64,000 bases of DNA. Origin: DATARH01 sp050246595 (lineage in GTDB: Bacteria > Pseudomonadota > Alphaproteobacteria > ATCC43930 > CGMCC-115725). The stretch covers positions 1 through 64,000 of the forward strand of contig JBFWVT010000016.1 of the NCBI GenBank assembly GCA_050246595.1. The letters run 5' to 3'. This document shows, in pieces, positions 25,039 to 34,662 of the stretch (positions within the stretch are counted from its first letter, which is position 1; every line of letters begins with the position of its first letter). The position numbers were made by a program, and so were the translations under genes. The notes under the pieces are model-generated. The model saw only the letters and a list, made by a program, of their open reading frames with translations, had not been told where the DNA came from and did no database searches.

Positions 25039-25503
25039 TCAGAGCGCCTGCACCGCCTGCAACACTTGCGCGACATGGCCCGAGACCTTGACCTTGCGCC
25101 AGACGCCGCGCACGATGCCGTCCCGGTCGATCAGAAACGTGCTGCGGTCGATGCCCATGTACTTGCGGCCGTACATGCTTTTCTCGACCCAGACGCCGTA
25201 GCGCTCGGTAACCTCGCCCGCCTGATCCGAGGCGAGGATGAACGGCAGCGCGTGCTTCTGCTTGAATTTGTCGTGCGCGCTCACAGGATCGCGCGACACG
25301 CCGATAACCACGGCGCCGGTTCTGCCGAAATCCGGAAACGCGTCGCGAAAGCCGCAGGCCTCGGCGGTGCAGCCCGAGGTGTCGTCCTTCGGATAGAAAT
25401 ACAGCACGACCGGCCTGCCGCGCAGCTCCGACAGCGTCACCGACCCGTTGCCGTCGGTCGGCAATGTGAAATCGGGAGCCTGGTCGCCGACCGCAACGCT
25501 CAT
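25039..25503 (-). CDS. bcp: thioredoxin-dependent peroxiredoxin (BCP/PrxQ type)
   Basis: A 154-residue atypical 2-Cys peroxiredoxin that reduces hydroperoxides with thioredoxin. The thioredoxin-fold start GDQAPDFTLPTDGNGSVTLSE is followed by YFYPKDDTSGCTAEACGFRD with peroxidatic C45 and the second cysteine C50, the PrxQ arrangement. The resolving Arg and the C-terminal part are normal. The start overlaps the glnE stop (ATGA), so it is translationally coupled to glnE, an arrangement common in alphaproteobacteria. Confidence 0.93.
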   Translation of the reverse strand: MSVAVGDQAPDFTLPTDGNGSVTLSELRGRPVVLYFYPKDDTSGCTAEACGFRDAFPDFGRTGAVVIGVSRDPVSAHDKFKQKHALPFILASDQAGEVTERYGVWVEKSMYGRKYMGIDRSTFLIDRDGIVRGVWRKVKVSGHVAQVLQAVQAL

Positions 25504-28500
25504 TTCGCTCTTCCTCCCCCCGTCTCGTCGCCCGCGCCGCGTTCCGCCAGCTTTCGGGCCGGCTTGGCGACCAGCCGCTCGTACCAATCCCGCACCCGCT
25601 CGCAGGCCGCCGTCATATCGCCGTCGAGCCGGGCGAAGTCAATCGCGCCGGCGCAGCGCGCCAGTGTTGCGCCGGTCGGGGTTGCGCCGGTCGGGGTTGC
25701 GCCGGTTGGCCCGGCTAGCATCGCCGCGTTCGGCACCCCGTCGAACAACAGCGCCAGCAGCGCGCGCAGGTGCCGCAACAGGCTCAGCGCCTCGCCCAAT
25801 TCGCGCGCGGCTTGCGGCGGCAGCACGCCTTCCGCCCCGAGCACCGCGATCGCCTCAGCCGGGTCGCGGCGCAGCAGGTCGGGCCGTCCCCCCGACTGCT
25901 CATCGGCCGCCTCGCGCAGCAGCAGGTATTGCACGGTGAATTCGAGATCGACCAGCCCGCCGGCGCGGTGGCGCAAATCCCACGGGGACGGCGCCGGATG
26001 GGCATCGGCGATGCGTCGGCGCATATCGGCGACGTCGAGAAGCAGCCGCTCCGGGTCGCGCTTGCGGGTCAGCGCCGTCCGGATCGCGGCGGCGACACGC
26101 TCGCACAGGGCTGGATCGCCGGCGATCGGCCGGGCGCGGGTCAGCGCCATGTGCTCCCAGGTCCAGGCCGAATCACGCTGGTATTGCGCGAAGGCCGACA
26201 GGCTCGACGCAATCGGTCCGCTTTCGCCGGACGGCCGCAGCCGCATATCGACCTCGTACAGCCGCCCCTCGGCGGTCGGGGCGGTGATCGCCGAGATCAG
26301 TCTTTGGCTGAGCCGCGCGTAATAGGTCGAAACCGCGAGCGGGCGCGGACCGGTCGAGCCGGAAGCGTCTTCGGGCGCGTCGTAGAGCAGGAGCAGGTCG
26401 AGATCGGAGGCGAGGGTCATCTCGCGGCTGCCGAGCCGTCCCATCGCGACGACCGCAAAGGCGCCGCCCGGCACCTCGCCATGGGCGCGCGCGAAATCGG
26501 CGGCGACCGCCGGCAACAGCGCCGCGAGACCGGCATCGGCGATATCGGCGAGCGCGGCGCCGAAATCGGTGCCGTCGATCATGCGGCGCAACAATTGCAC
26601 CCCGACCTGAAACCGGCGCTCGTTGGTCCAGCGCCGCAGCAGATCGAGCGTCTCCTCGAAATCGCGCGCCCCCGCGAGCAGCGCGGCGAGATCCTCGGCC
26701 AGCCCGTCGCGTCCGGGCAGGCGGGCGGAAAACTCGGCCGTCAGCACCGCGTCGAGCAGCGCCGGACGATGCGCCAAACTTTCCGCGAGCAGCGGCGCCT
26801 CGGCCATGATGTCGGCGACAAACGAGAACAGGCCGGGATTGGCGTGAAACAGCGAAAAGAGCTGTACCCCGGCCGGGAGCTGCGACAGGAATCGGTCAAA
26901 GCGCAGGATCGCGGTGTCGGGGTTGGCGGTGCCGCCGAATACGCGCAGCAATTCCGGTACGAATTCGGTCAGGATCTCGCGCGCCCGCTGGCTGCGCGTC
27001 GCGCGGATGCGGCCGTGGTGCCAGCCGCGCACCATCGAGGCGACCTGCGCCGGCTCCGCGAAGCCGAGCCGCGCCAGCGTCGCCAATGTCTCGGGATCGT
27101 CCTCGGTGCCGGTGAAGACGAGGTTGCCGGGACCGGCCAGGCTCGGCGCCTCCTCGAACAACTCGGCGTAATATCTCTCGACCGCACCGAGCCGGGCGCG
27201 GAGTTCGGTCACAAAGGCATCGGGGTCCTGGTAGCCGAGAAATACCGCGAGCCGCGCGATCCCGGCGCGGTCGGTCGGCAGGCGATGCGTCTGCGCGTCC
27301 TCGACCATCTGGAGCCGGTGCTCGATCCGGCGCAGAAAGCGGTAATGGTCGATCAGCGTATCGGAAGTCGCGGCGTCGATGCGTCCGGTCGCAGCCAGCG
27401 CGCGCAATGCCGCGCCGGTCGGGCCGACCCGCAGCGCGCGAACCCGACCGCCCCAGATAAGCTGCTGCGTCTGGGCGAAGAACTCGATCTCGCGGATGCC
27501 GCCGCGTCCGGTCTTGATGTCGTGCCCCTCGACCGCGATTCGGCCGCCGCCCTTGTGCACCTGGATCTGCCGCTTGATCGAATGGATATCCTGGATCGCG
27601 GCGAAATCGAGGTTCCGGCGCCAGACGAACGGCTGCAACTCGGCGAGAAAATGCCGCGCCGCGACAAGATCGCCGGCCACCGGCCGCGCTTTTATCAGCG
27701 CCGCGCGTTCCCAGTTCTGTCCGACGGTCTCGTAATAGGTCAGCGCCGCCGGAACCGAAATCGCCAGCGGTGTCGAGCGCGGGTCGGGGCGCAGCCGCAG
27801 ATCGGTGCGAAAAACATAGCCATCACCGGTGCGCTCGTCGAGAATGCGCACGAGATCGCGCGCGACGCGGCCGAACAGCGACTGCGCCCGGTCTCTCGGG
27901 GGCGCCGCCGGGCTCGCCGGGTCATGCAGAAGGATCAGGTCGATATCGCTCGAATAGTTCAGCTCCCGGCCGCCGAGCTTGCCGAGACCGAGCACGATCA
28001 GCCCGCTGCCCGGTTCCGGGTCGGAAGGATCGACCGGGGCGAGCGCACCGGTCGCGGCCAGCGCGCGCAGCAGGTGCCGCAATGCGGCCCCGATCGCGGC
28101 GTCGGCGAAACGGCTCAGCGCCGCTATCTGGGTCTCGAGCGACCAGAGTCCGGCCAGCTCGGCGACAGCGGCGAGCAGCGCGATCCGGCGGCGCGCGATA
28201 CGCAGCGAGCGCATCAGCGATGTGCGATCCTCGCCGCTGTCCTCCCGGCGCTCGATGCGGGCGAGTATCGCCTCGAACGGGGGGTCGGCCCCGTCGTCGA
28301 TCAGCCGGGTCAGAAAATCCCACTCGGCGACGGCGACCCCGCCGAGGAAGGGACTGTTGCCGAACAGCGCTGCCAGCAGCTGCCGGCCCTCCGGCGTGCC
28401 GCTCCAGGCGCGGGCATGGGCGGCGCGGTTCGCGTCACCGGTCTCGGTGAGCGCGGCGTTCCAGGCGGACACGCCCAGTTCGAGCAGCCGGGGGTCGGCG

Positions 28501-28550
28501 GGGTCGGGCAAACGGCTCCCATTCGCGGAGAGATCCGATAACAGCCTCAC
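25500..28550 (-). CDS. glnE: bifunctional glutamine synthetase adenylyltransferase/deadenylyltransferase
   Basis: About 1016 residues with two nucleotidyltransferase domains, as in GlnE, which adds and removes AMP on glutamine synthetase in response to PII. The N-terminal (deadenylylating) domain has VLGLGKLGGRELNYSSDIDL and the C-terminal (adenylylating) one has AMGRLGSREMTLASDLDLLL, each with the GxGxxG and DxD elements; GlnD_UR_UTase-like helical domains follow each. The start is uncertain: GTG at 28550 is used because the family fold begins with RLPDPADPRLLELG; GTGs at 28595 and 28601 are alternatives. A 3 x 15-bp tandem repeat encodes PTGATPTGATPTGAT in the C-terminal half. Divergent from the AsmA-like gene. 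Confidence 0.92.
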   Translation of the reverse strand: MRLLSDLSANGSRLPDPADPRLLELGVSAWNAALTETGDANRAAHARAWSGTPEGRQLLAALFGNSPFLGGVAVAEWDFLTRLIDDGADPPFEAILARIERREDSGEDRTSLMRSLRIARRRIALLAAVAELAGLWSLETQIAALSRFADAAIGAALRHLLRALAATGALAPVDPSDPEPGSGLIVLGLGKLGGRELNYSSDIDLILLHDPASPAAPPRDRAQSLFGRVARDLVRILDERTGDGYVFRTDLRLRPDPRSTPLAISVPAALTYYETVGQNWERAALIKARPVAGDLVAARHFLAELQPFVWRRNLDFAAIQDIHSIKRQIQVHKGGGRIAVEGHDIKTGRGGIREIEFFAQTQQLIWGGRVRALRVGPTGAALRALAATGRIDAATSDTLIDHYRFLRRIEHRLQMVEDAQTHRLPTDRAGIARLAVFLGYQDPDAFVTELRARLGAVERYYAELFEEAPSLAGPGNLVFTGTEDDPETLATLARLGFAEPAQVASMVRGWHHGRIRATRSQRAREILTEFVPELLRVFGGTANPDTAILRFDRFLSQLPAGVQLFSLFHANPGLFSFVADIMAEAPLLAESLAHRPALLDAVLTAEFSARLPGRDGLAEDLAALLAGARDFEETLDLLRRWTNERRFQVGVQLLRRMIDGTDFGAALADIADAGLAALLPAVAADFARAHGEVPGGAFAVVAMGRLGSREMTLASDLDLLLLYDAPEDASGSTGPRPLAVSTYYARLSQRLISAITAPTAEGRLYEVDMRLRPSGESGPIASSLSAFAQYQRDSAWTWEHMALTRARPIAGDPALCERVAAAIRTALTRKRDPERLLLDVADMRRRIADAHPAPSPWDLRHRAGGLVDLEFTVQYLLLREAADEQSGGRPDLLRRDPAEAIAVLGAEGVLPPQAARELGEALSLLRHLRALLALLFDGVPNAAMLAGPTGATPTGATPTGATLARCAGAIDFARLDGDMTAACERVRDWYERLVAKPARKLAERGAGDETGGGRAK
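25666..25710. repeat. 3 x 15-bp tandem repeat inside glnE
   Basis: GTTGCGCCGGTCGGG is repeated at 25666, 25681 and 25696 (the last copy differs in two bases). On the coding strand it gives three in-frame PTGAT units. Such short arrays expand and contract by slippage without breaking the frame. Confidence 0.9.
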
Positions 28551-28612
28551 CGCACGATCCCGACAAAAGCCGCGCGGCGTTTTGGCTTCCGGCACCTGCA
28601 CGTCGGCCGTCT

Positions 28613-31600
28613 TTGCGGGTTGTCGCCGAGAAATCGGCTCCGTCCCGCCCCAAGCAGCCGTCGGTTTATCGCGAAGCGGCGCGGCATCTCGCGCACAGCG
28701 CGCAGCGCCTGCTGCGCTGGGGCGGGGCGTTGGCCGCTGCGCTGAGCCTGGTTCTGGCGGTCGCTGCATGGCGGCTGGCGCAAGGCCCGGTCGCGCTGGA
28801 TTTTCTGGCCCCCTATGTCGAGGCTGCGCTCGATCGCGCCGGGATCGGGATCGACGTGACGCTGTCGGGCATGCGGCTCGGGATCGATCTTCCGGCGCAC
28901 CGGGTCGATCTGCGCGCCGACAATGTCCGTCTCGCCGCCCCCGACGGCACGAGGCTGGCGAGCCTGCCGCAGACGGCGATGAGCCTCGCGCTCGGCCCGC
29001 TGCTGCAAGGCCGGGTCGAGCCGACCTCGCTGATCGTCGAAAAGCCGGTCGTGCATCTGCGTCGCGATGCCGGTGGCGCGGTGTCGATCGACCTCGCGCC
29101 CTCCGAGCCGGGCGCCGATTCTGCCGGTCCGGTCGCGCTCGACCGTCTGCTGCGGCCGGCGGAGGGCGATCCGGCGGCGGCGCTGCCGCGACGGGTCGCG
29201 ATCCGCGGCGCGACGGTTCTGATCGACGACGAGGGCAGCGGGCTGACATGGCGCGCCGATCCGGTCGATATCGCGATCGAGCGCGGCCCCGACCGCATCA
29301 GCGGCGACATCTCGCTGGCGATGCCGCTCGGCGCCAGCCGGCCCGAGCTGCGCGCCGTCTTCCGCTACGCCGCGGCAAGCCGAAATCTCGATCTCGATCT
29401 GTCGCTCGACGGCGTGCTTCCCGCCGACCTCCCGGCGCCGGTTCCCGAACTGGCGCCGCTGCGGCAGGTCGAGGCGGCGCTGTCCGGCAGATTGCAGATG
29501 CGGATCGATCTGGATGCCGTTACGGCCGAGGCCGCCCGCCTCGATATCGCGATCGGCAACGGCAGGCTGCGCAGCGAGCTGCTGCCTAATGGCGGGATCG
29601 CGATCGGGGGCGGGGAACTGCGCGCCGTCTATGACCCGGAGGGTCGGGAGCTGCGGCTCGACACGCTGCGCCTCGATCTCGGCGGCGGCGGCGAGCTGGC
29701 GATCGCCGCCGTCATGCCCGGTATCGCCGCCGAGCGGATCGCGGCCGCCATTGAGGGACGCCCGCATGCGCCAGTCAAAGCGGGCGTTACGGCCACCCTG
29801 AAGCATATCCCGGCGGCGCGGCTCGGCGAGTTGTGGCCGGCTTTGTTCAGCCCCGGCGGGCGGCGCTGGGTTCTTGCGAACGTCCATGACGGCGTGCTCG
29901 ACGAAGCCTCGGTGCAGCTTGCGATCGACCTCGACCCGGCGGCGCGCACGGCTGTCGTTGCACAAGCTTCCGGGACGCTGCGGTATCGCGACGTGACCGC
30001 CACTTATCTGAAGGGTCTGGAGCCGGTCCGCAAGGTCGGCGGGCGCGCGGTTTTCGACAGCGACCGGCTGGAATTCACGCCGACCGAGGGCTGGCTGCGC
30101 GGGCTGCGGGTGACCGGCGGTGCGCTGCTTCTGACCGAACTCGGGCAGGATGTCGAATGGCTTACGGTCGATCTGCCGGTCGCGGGACCGCTGCGCGACG
30201 TGCTCGACATCATCGACGCCAAACCGCTCGGCTACGCACGCGATATCGGCGTCGATCCGGCCAAGGTCACCGGCCAGGTCGAAACGCGGCTGCATTTCCG
30301 ATTGCCGCTGCTCGATGCGCTGAAGCTGGCGCAAGTCGAATACAAGGTCGAGGCGAGGCTCGCCGGGGTCGGCATCGCCGGCGCCGCGCTCGACCGCGAC
30401 ATCAGCGACGGCGATTTCGCGCTGGCGATCGACAAACCGGGGGCGCGGCTGCACGGCACTGCCCGTTTTGCGGATGTACCGGTGCGGCTCGACTCCGAGC
30501 TGCTGTTTCACGTGAAAAAAGGACCCAGAGCGCGCTATCGGGTCGCGGCTTCGCTCGACGACACGGCGCGGCGGCGTCTTGGTATCGAGATCGCGCCGGA
30601 GCGGTTCGGCGGGCCGGTCGCGATTGATGCACGCTATACCGAGTTCGCCGGAAACCGGGGCGAGGCCGACATCCTGCTCGACCTGCGCGATGCCGCGCTG
30701 GGCCTGCCGGAGACCGGCTGGAAAAAACTGCCGGGAAGCGCCGGCACGGCGCGGGTGATCCTCGACCTCGACAATGATGGAATTTCGCGGGTCCGAAGGA
30801 TCGACGCGCAGGCGCCCGGTCTGCACGCCGTACTCAGCGGCCGCTTTACCGCGGACGGCAAGACGGTCGAACAGATCGACATCCACCGCCTGACGCTCGG
30901 TGACAGCGATCTCGCCGGAACGGTCGTGCGCCGCCCGGCCGGAGGGTGGCGCGCCGACATTCACGCCGCGGTACTCGATGCGGGACACCTGCTGAAAGAT
31001 TCCGGCGGTGCCGCCGCGATCCGATCCGACGCCGCCGATCGATTGCCGCCGCTGGCGGTCAATACCCGCATCGGCCGGCTGCTGCTCGGTCCCCGCCGCG
31101 AGCTGCGCCAGGTCGCCGCCAGCCTTCTGTGGGACGGCGGGGACTGGCGGTCGGCGCAGATCGACGCGCAATACGCAGGCGGCGGCGCCCTGTGGCTGCG
31201 GCTTGGCGAGGAGAGCGGCGGTCAGCCTGTGATGGTTCAATCCGACGATCTCGGCGCGATGCTGAAGCTGCTCGATATCACCGACACTGTAGAGGGCGGA
31301 CGGCTGCGAATGGATGGACAGCTGATGCGGGAAGACGGCAAGCAGGTTCTGCGGGCTCATCTCGAAGGTAAGGACTACACCGTCAAGAATTCCTCGACCG
31401 CGCTGCGCGTGCTGTCGCTGCCTTCGCTGACCGGCATCGCGAGCGCGCTGTCCGGCTCCGGCCTGCCGTTCAGCACGTTGCGCGGCGACCTTATCTACCG
31501 TGATGGCGTCGTGTCGATCGAGAATGCTTTGGCATACGGCGAGTCGATCGGGGTCACCGCGGCGGGCTGGATCGATACCGAGCGCGACCGGATGCAGCTG

Positions 31601-31840
31601 AACGGCACTCTCGCTCCGGCCTACGCGCTGAATTCGCTGCCCGGCAAGGTTCCGGTGATCGGCGCGGCGTTGGGCGGGTCGCAGGGTCTCTTCGCGGCCG
31701 ATTTCCAGCTCAGCGGCGCGGCATCCGACCCGGAGGTCGCGGTCAACCCGCTCAGCATTCTCACGCCGGGCGGTCTGCGCACGCTGTTCGCCCCGCTCGT
31801 CGGTTTTCCGGAGCCGCAGCAGGTAGGCAGGACCGGGTAG
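28613..31840 (+). CDS. AsmA/YhdP-like envelope protein
   Basis: A 1075-residue protein with one N-terminal membrane span (about 36-54, LRWGGALAAALSLVLAVAAW) and a very long, beta-rich periplasmic part. The middle (about 380-660) resembles DUF3971 and the C-terminus (about 850-1060, YTVKNSSTALRVLSLPSLTG, NPLSILTPGGLR) the AsmA-like C-terminal domain, as in YhdP. These proteins are thought to bridge the periplasm and move phospholipids to the outer membrane. Only a TTG (28613) opens the frame near the expected N-terminus and no clear ribosome site is seen, so the start is uncertain. Divergent from glnE and convergent with infB. Confidence 0.82.
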   Translation: MRVVAEKSAPSRPKQPSVYREAARHLAHSAQRLLRWGGALAAALSLVLAVAAWRLAQGPVALDFLAPYVEAALDRAGIGIDVTLSGMRLGIDLPAHRVDLRADNVRLAAPDGTRLASLPQTAMSLALGPLLQGRVEPTSLIVEKPVVHLRRDAGGAVSIDLAPSEPGADSAGPVALDRLLRPAEGDPAAALPRRVAIRGATVLIDDEGSGLTWRADPVDIAIERGPDRISGDISLAMPLGASRPELRAVFRYAAASRNLDLDLSLDGVLPADLPAPVPELAPLRQVEAALSGRLQMRIDLDAVTAEAARLDIAIGNGRLRSELLPNGGIAIGGGELRAVYDPEGRELRLDTLRLDLGGGGELAIAAVMPGIAAERIAAAIEGRPHAPVKAGVTATLKHIPAARLGELWPALFSPGGRRWVLANVHDGVLDEASVQLAIDLDPAARTAVVAQASGTLRYRDVTATYLKGLEPVRKVGGRAVFDSDRLEFTPTEGWLRGLRVTGGALLLTELGQDVEWLTVDLPVAGPLRDVLDIIDAKPLGYARDIGVDPAKVTGQVETRLHFRLPLLDALKLAQVEYKVEARLAGVGIAGAALDRDISDGDFALAIDKPGARLHGTARFADVPVRLDSELLFHVKKGPRARYRVAASLDDTARRRLGIEIAPERFGGPVAIDARYTEFAGNRGEADILLDLRDAALGLPETGWKKLPGSAGTARVILDLDNDGISRVRRIDAQAPGLHAVLSGRFTADGKTVEQIDIHRLTLGDSDLAGTVVRRPAGGWRADIHAAVLDAGHLLKDSGGAAAIRSDAADRLPPLAVNTRIGRLLLGPRRELRQVAASLLWDGGDWRSAQIDAQYAGGGALWLRLGEESGGQPVMVQSDDLGAMLKLLDITDTVEGGRLRMDGQLMREDGKQVLRAHLEGKDYTVKNSSTALRVLSLPSLTGIASALSGSGLPFSTLRGDLIYRDGVVSIENALAYGESIGVTAAGWIDTERDRMQLNGTLAPAYALNSLPGKVPVIGAALGGSQGLFAADFQLSGAASDPEVAVNPLSILTPGGLRTLFAPLVGFPEPQQVGRTG

Positions 31841-31941
31841 TAGCGCTTCGGACCGATCTCAGCGGCACCGGGGGAGCCGGTCGGCGAGAGGGCGGGCCGC
31901 GCGTCGCGCAGCCCGCGCCCTGCAATACCGGAGTGCGGACC

Positions 31942-31958
31942 GCCGGCCTCCGGCCGGC
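31942..31958. terminator. GC hairpin between the convergent AsmA-like gene and infB
   Basis: GCCGGCC and GGCCGGC form a 7-bp stem with a 3-nt loop in the 179-bp gap between the two stops. No T-run follows on either side, so termination is only a guess. Confidence 0.3.
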
Positions 31959-32019
31959 AGCCGGCGAGACGCTGGCGATCCCGAGAGGCGCAGGCGGCAG
32001 GGAGCGCCCGATTCACAGC

Positions 32020-34662
32020 TCACAGCGTCCGGGCGATCTCTTCCATCTCGAAGCATTCAATGACATCGCCGACCTGGATGTTCTCGTAATTCTCAAAGGC
32101 CATGCCGCATTCGTAGCCTTCGCGCACCTCGCGGACCTCGTCCTTGAAGCGCTTCAGCGTCTTCAGCGAGCCTTCGTGGATCACGACATTGTCGCGCAGC
32201 AGGCGGACCTTGGCGCCGCGCCGCACGACGCCCTCGGTCACCATGCAGCCGGCCACCTTGCCGACGCGGGTGATGTTGAAGACCTCGCGGATAGAGGCGT
32301 TGCCGAGGAAACGCTCGCGCAGGGTCGGCGACAGCATGCCGGACAGGGCAGAGCGTACATCATCAATCAGGTCATAAATGATCGCGTAGTAGCGGATCTC
32401 GACCGCATCGCGTTGCGCCAGTTCGCGGGCCTGCTGATTGGCGCGCACGTTGAACCCGATGATCAGCGCGCCGGTTGCCTTGGCGAGGATGACATCGCTT
32501 TCGGTGATGCCGCCGACCCCGGAATGCAGCACCCGGACTGCGACCTCGTCGGTCGAGATTCTTTCGAGCGAGGCGACGATCGCCTCGACCGAACCCTGCA
32601 CGTCGCCCTTGACGACGACGGCCAGCTCCTTGGCCCCGCCGGCCGCGATCTTCGAGAACATCTGTTCGAGCGTGCCGCGCCCGCCGGCCGCCGCAGCCGT
32701 ATCGCGCTTGCGGCGCTGGCGGAAATCGGCGATCTCGCGCGCCCGGCTCTCGTTCTCGACAACGACAAAATCATCGCCGGCGAGCGGCAGACCGTTGAAC
32801 CCGAGCACCTCGATCGGCGTCGAAGGACCGGCCTCCTCCAGGTACTGCCCGCGCTCGTCGATCAGCGCGCGCACCCGGCCCCATTCGCCGCCAGCGACGA
32901 AAATATCGCCGACATCCAGCGTACCGCGCTGCACCAGAACCGTCGCAACCGGACCACGGCCGCGGTCGAGCTTGGCTTCGAGGATGACCCCCTCGGCCGT
33001 GCGCTCCGGGTTCGCCTTCAGGTCGAGCAATTCGGCCTGCAGCAGGATCGCTTCCTGCAATTTGTCGAGATTGGTCTTTTTCAGCGCCGATACCTCGACA
33101 TCGAGCACCTCGCCGCCGAGTTCCTCGACGACCAGCTCGTGCTGCAACAATTCCTGGCGGACCCGGTCGGGCCGCGCGTCCGGCCGGTCGATCTTGTTGA
33201 TCGCGACGATGATCGGAACATCGGCCGCCTTGGCGTGACGGATCGCCTCGACTGTCTGCTCCATGATCCCGTCATCGGCGGCGACGACCAGCACGACGAT
33301 ATCGGTGACATTGGCGCCGCGCGCGCGCATTGCGGTAAAGGCCTGGTGGCCCGGCGTATCGATAAAGGTGATCTGCTTGCCGTCCGCCAAGGTTACGCGG
33401 TAGGCGCCGATGTGCTGCGTGATGCCGCCGGCCTCGCCGCCGGCCACGTCGGTCTGCCGCATCGCGTCGAGCAGCGAGGTCTTGCCATGATCGACATGCC
33501 CCATGATTGTGACGACCGGGGCGCGCGGCTCCAGCATATCCGGTTCGTCGGGTTCGCCGCGCAGCCCGATCTCGACATCGGACTCGGAAACACGGCGCAG
33601 ACGGTGGCCGAATTCGGTCACGATCAGCTCGGCCGTGTCGGCGTCGATGGTCTGGTTGATCGTCGCCATCACGCCCATGCGCATCAGCGCCTTGATCACG
33701 TCGGCGCCGCGCTCGGCCATGCGGTTGGCCAGTTCCTGGATCGTGATCGTCTCGGGGATGACCACGTCGCGCACGATCTTGGTCTGATCCCGCCGCAGCA
33801 TGCGCTGGCGCTCGCGCTCGCGGGCACGGCGGACCGAGGCGAGGCTGCGGGTGCGCTCGCCGGCGTCCTCGTCGAGGGCGCGCGTCACGGTCAGCTTGCC
33901 GCGGCGGCGCTGGTCGTCGGTGCGCCGCACCGGGGCGGCCGGACGCTTCACATCCGGGCGACGACCGGGCCGCGCGACGGCCGGCGCCTCCTCTTCCTCT
34001 CCCGCCTCGACGGCCGGAGCCGCCATCTTGCCGGCGGCGGTGAGCGCGGCGACCTTGGCGGCGGCGGCCTTGCCGGCGCGCTCGGCGACCTCGCGGCGGG
34101 CTTCTTCCTCCTTGCGGCGGGCCTCCTCCTCGGCGGCGCGCTGTTTCGCGTCTTCCTCGGCCTTGCGGCGCGCCTTTTCCTCCTCGACCTTGCGGCGCGC
34201 CTCTTCCTCGGCCCGCAGGCGCGCCTCTTCGGCGGCGCGCTCCTCCTCCTGGCGCCGGCGATCGGCTTCGGCGAGCGCGGCGCGGCGGCGCGCCTCCTCG
34301 TCGGCCTTGCGTGCGTCCTGCAGGACGCGCACACGGGTCGCATGCTCGGCGGCGGTCAGTGTGCGACCGCCACCGGCCGGACGGGCGGCGCCACGGCCGG
34401 AAGGGGCCGAAGGCGCGGCCGGCTGCGCGCGGGCGGCAGGCGGGGCTGGCGGCTCGCCGCGGCCGGGTTCCGCCGTACCAGGTGCCACGGCGCGCTTCTT
34501 GCGAACCTCGACGGTTACCGCCTTCGAGCGGCCGTGCGAGAAGCTCTGGCGCACCTGCTGCCCGGTCTCGGCCGGGCGGCGCAGCCCCAACGTGCCGCCG
34601 GAACGCAGCGTCAAACGCTTCTGCTCGTGCTCGTTGGCGTCGTGTTCGTTCGCTTCAGTCAT
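32020..34662 (-). CDS. infB: translation initiation factor IF-2
   Basis: An 880-residue GTPase that brings initiator tRNA to the small ribosomal subunit. The N-terminus holds an IF2_N-like segment; residues about 130-240 form a highly charged Ala/Glu/Arg coiled coil. The G domain starts near residue 386 with GHVDHGKTSLLDAM, then DTPGHQAF and NKIDRPDA, and is followed by the EF-Tu-like and IF-2 C-terminal domains (VRVLHSGVGGITESD). Start 34662 has AAGGAC upstream and overlaps the ylxR stop by 8 bp, so it is the last gene of the rimP-nusA-ylxR-infB operon seen here; rbfA and truB do not follow. Confidence 0.97.
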   Translation of the reverse strand: MTEANEHDANEHEQKRLTLRSGGTLGLRRPAETGQQVRQSFSHGRSKAVTVEVRKKRAVAPGTAEPGRGEPPAPPAARAQPAAPSAPSGRGAARPAGGGRTLTAAEHATRVRVLQDARKADEEARRRAALAEADRRRQEEERAAEEARLRAEEEARRKVEEEKARRKAEEDAKQRAAEEEARRKEEEARREVAERAGKAAAAKVAALTAAGKMAAPAVEAGEEEEAPAVARPGRRPDVKRPAAPVRRTDDQRRRGKLTVTRALDEDAGERTRSLASVRRARERERQRMLRRDQTKIVRDVVIPETITIQELANRMAERGADVIKALMRMGVMATINQTIDADTAELIVTEFGHRLRRVSESDVEIGLRGEPDEPDMLEPRAPVVTIMGHVDHGKTSLLDAMRQTDVAGGEAGGITQHIGAYRVTLADGKQITFIDTPGHQAFTAMRARGANVTDIVVLVVAADDGIMEQTVEAIRHAKAADVPIIVAINKIDRPDARPDRVRQELLQHELVVEELGGEVLDVEVSALKKTNLDKLQEAILLQAELLDLKANPERTAEGVILEAKLDRGRGPVATVLVQRGTLDVGDIFVAGGEWGRVRALIDERGQYLEEAGPSTPIEVLGFNGLPLAGDDFVVVENESRAREIADFRQRRKRDTAAAAGGRGTLEQMFSKIAAGGAKELAVVVKGDVQGSVEAIVASLERISTDEVAVRVLHSGVGGITESDVILAKATGALIIGFNVRANQQARELAQRDAVEIRYYAIIYDLIDDVRSALSGMLSPTLRERFLGNASIREVFNITRVGKVAGCMVTEGVVRRGAKVRLLRDNVVIHEGSLKTLKRFKDEVREVREGYECGMAFENYENIQVGDVIECFEMEEIARTL

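Noticed and set aside
25666..25710. Short direct repeats considered as a CRISPR remnant
   Set aside because: Units are contiguous without spacers, in frame within glnE, and there are no cas genes.
25770..28541. 923-codon open frame antisense to glnE
   Set aside because: It has no ribosome site, its product is Arg/Asp/Gln-rich without family resemblance, and it is explained by the codon bias of a GC-rich gene on the other strand.
28547..31360. 937-codon open frame antisense to the AsmA-like gene
   Set aside because: Low-complexity Arg/Gln/Ala product; mirror of the real gene.
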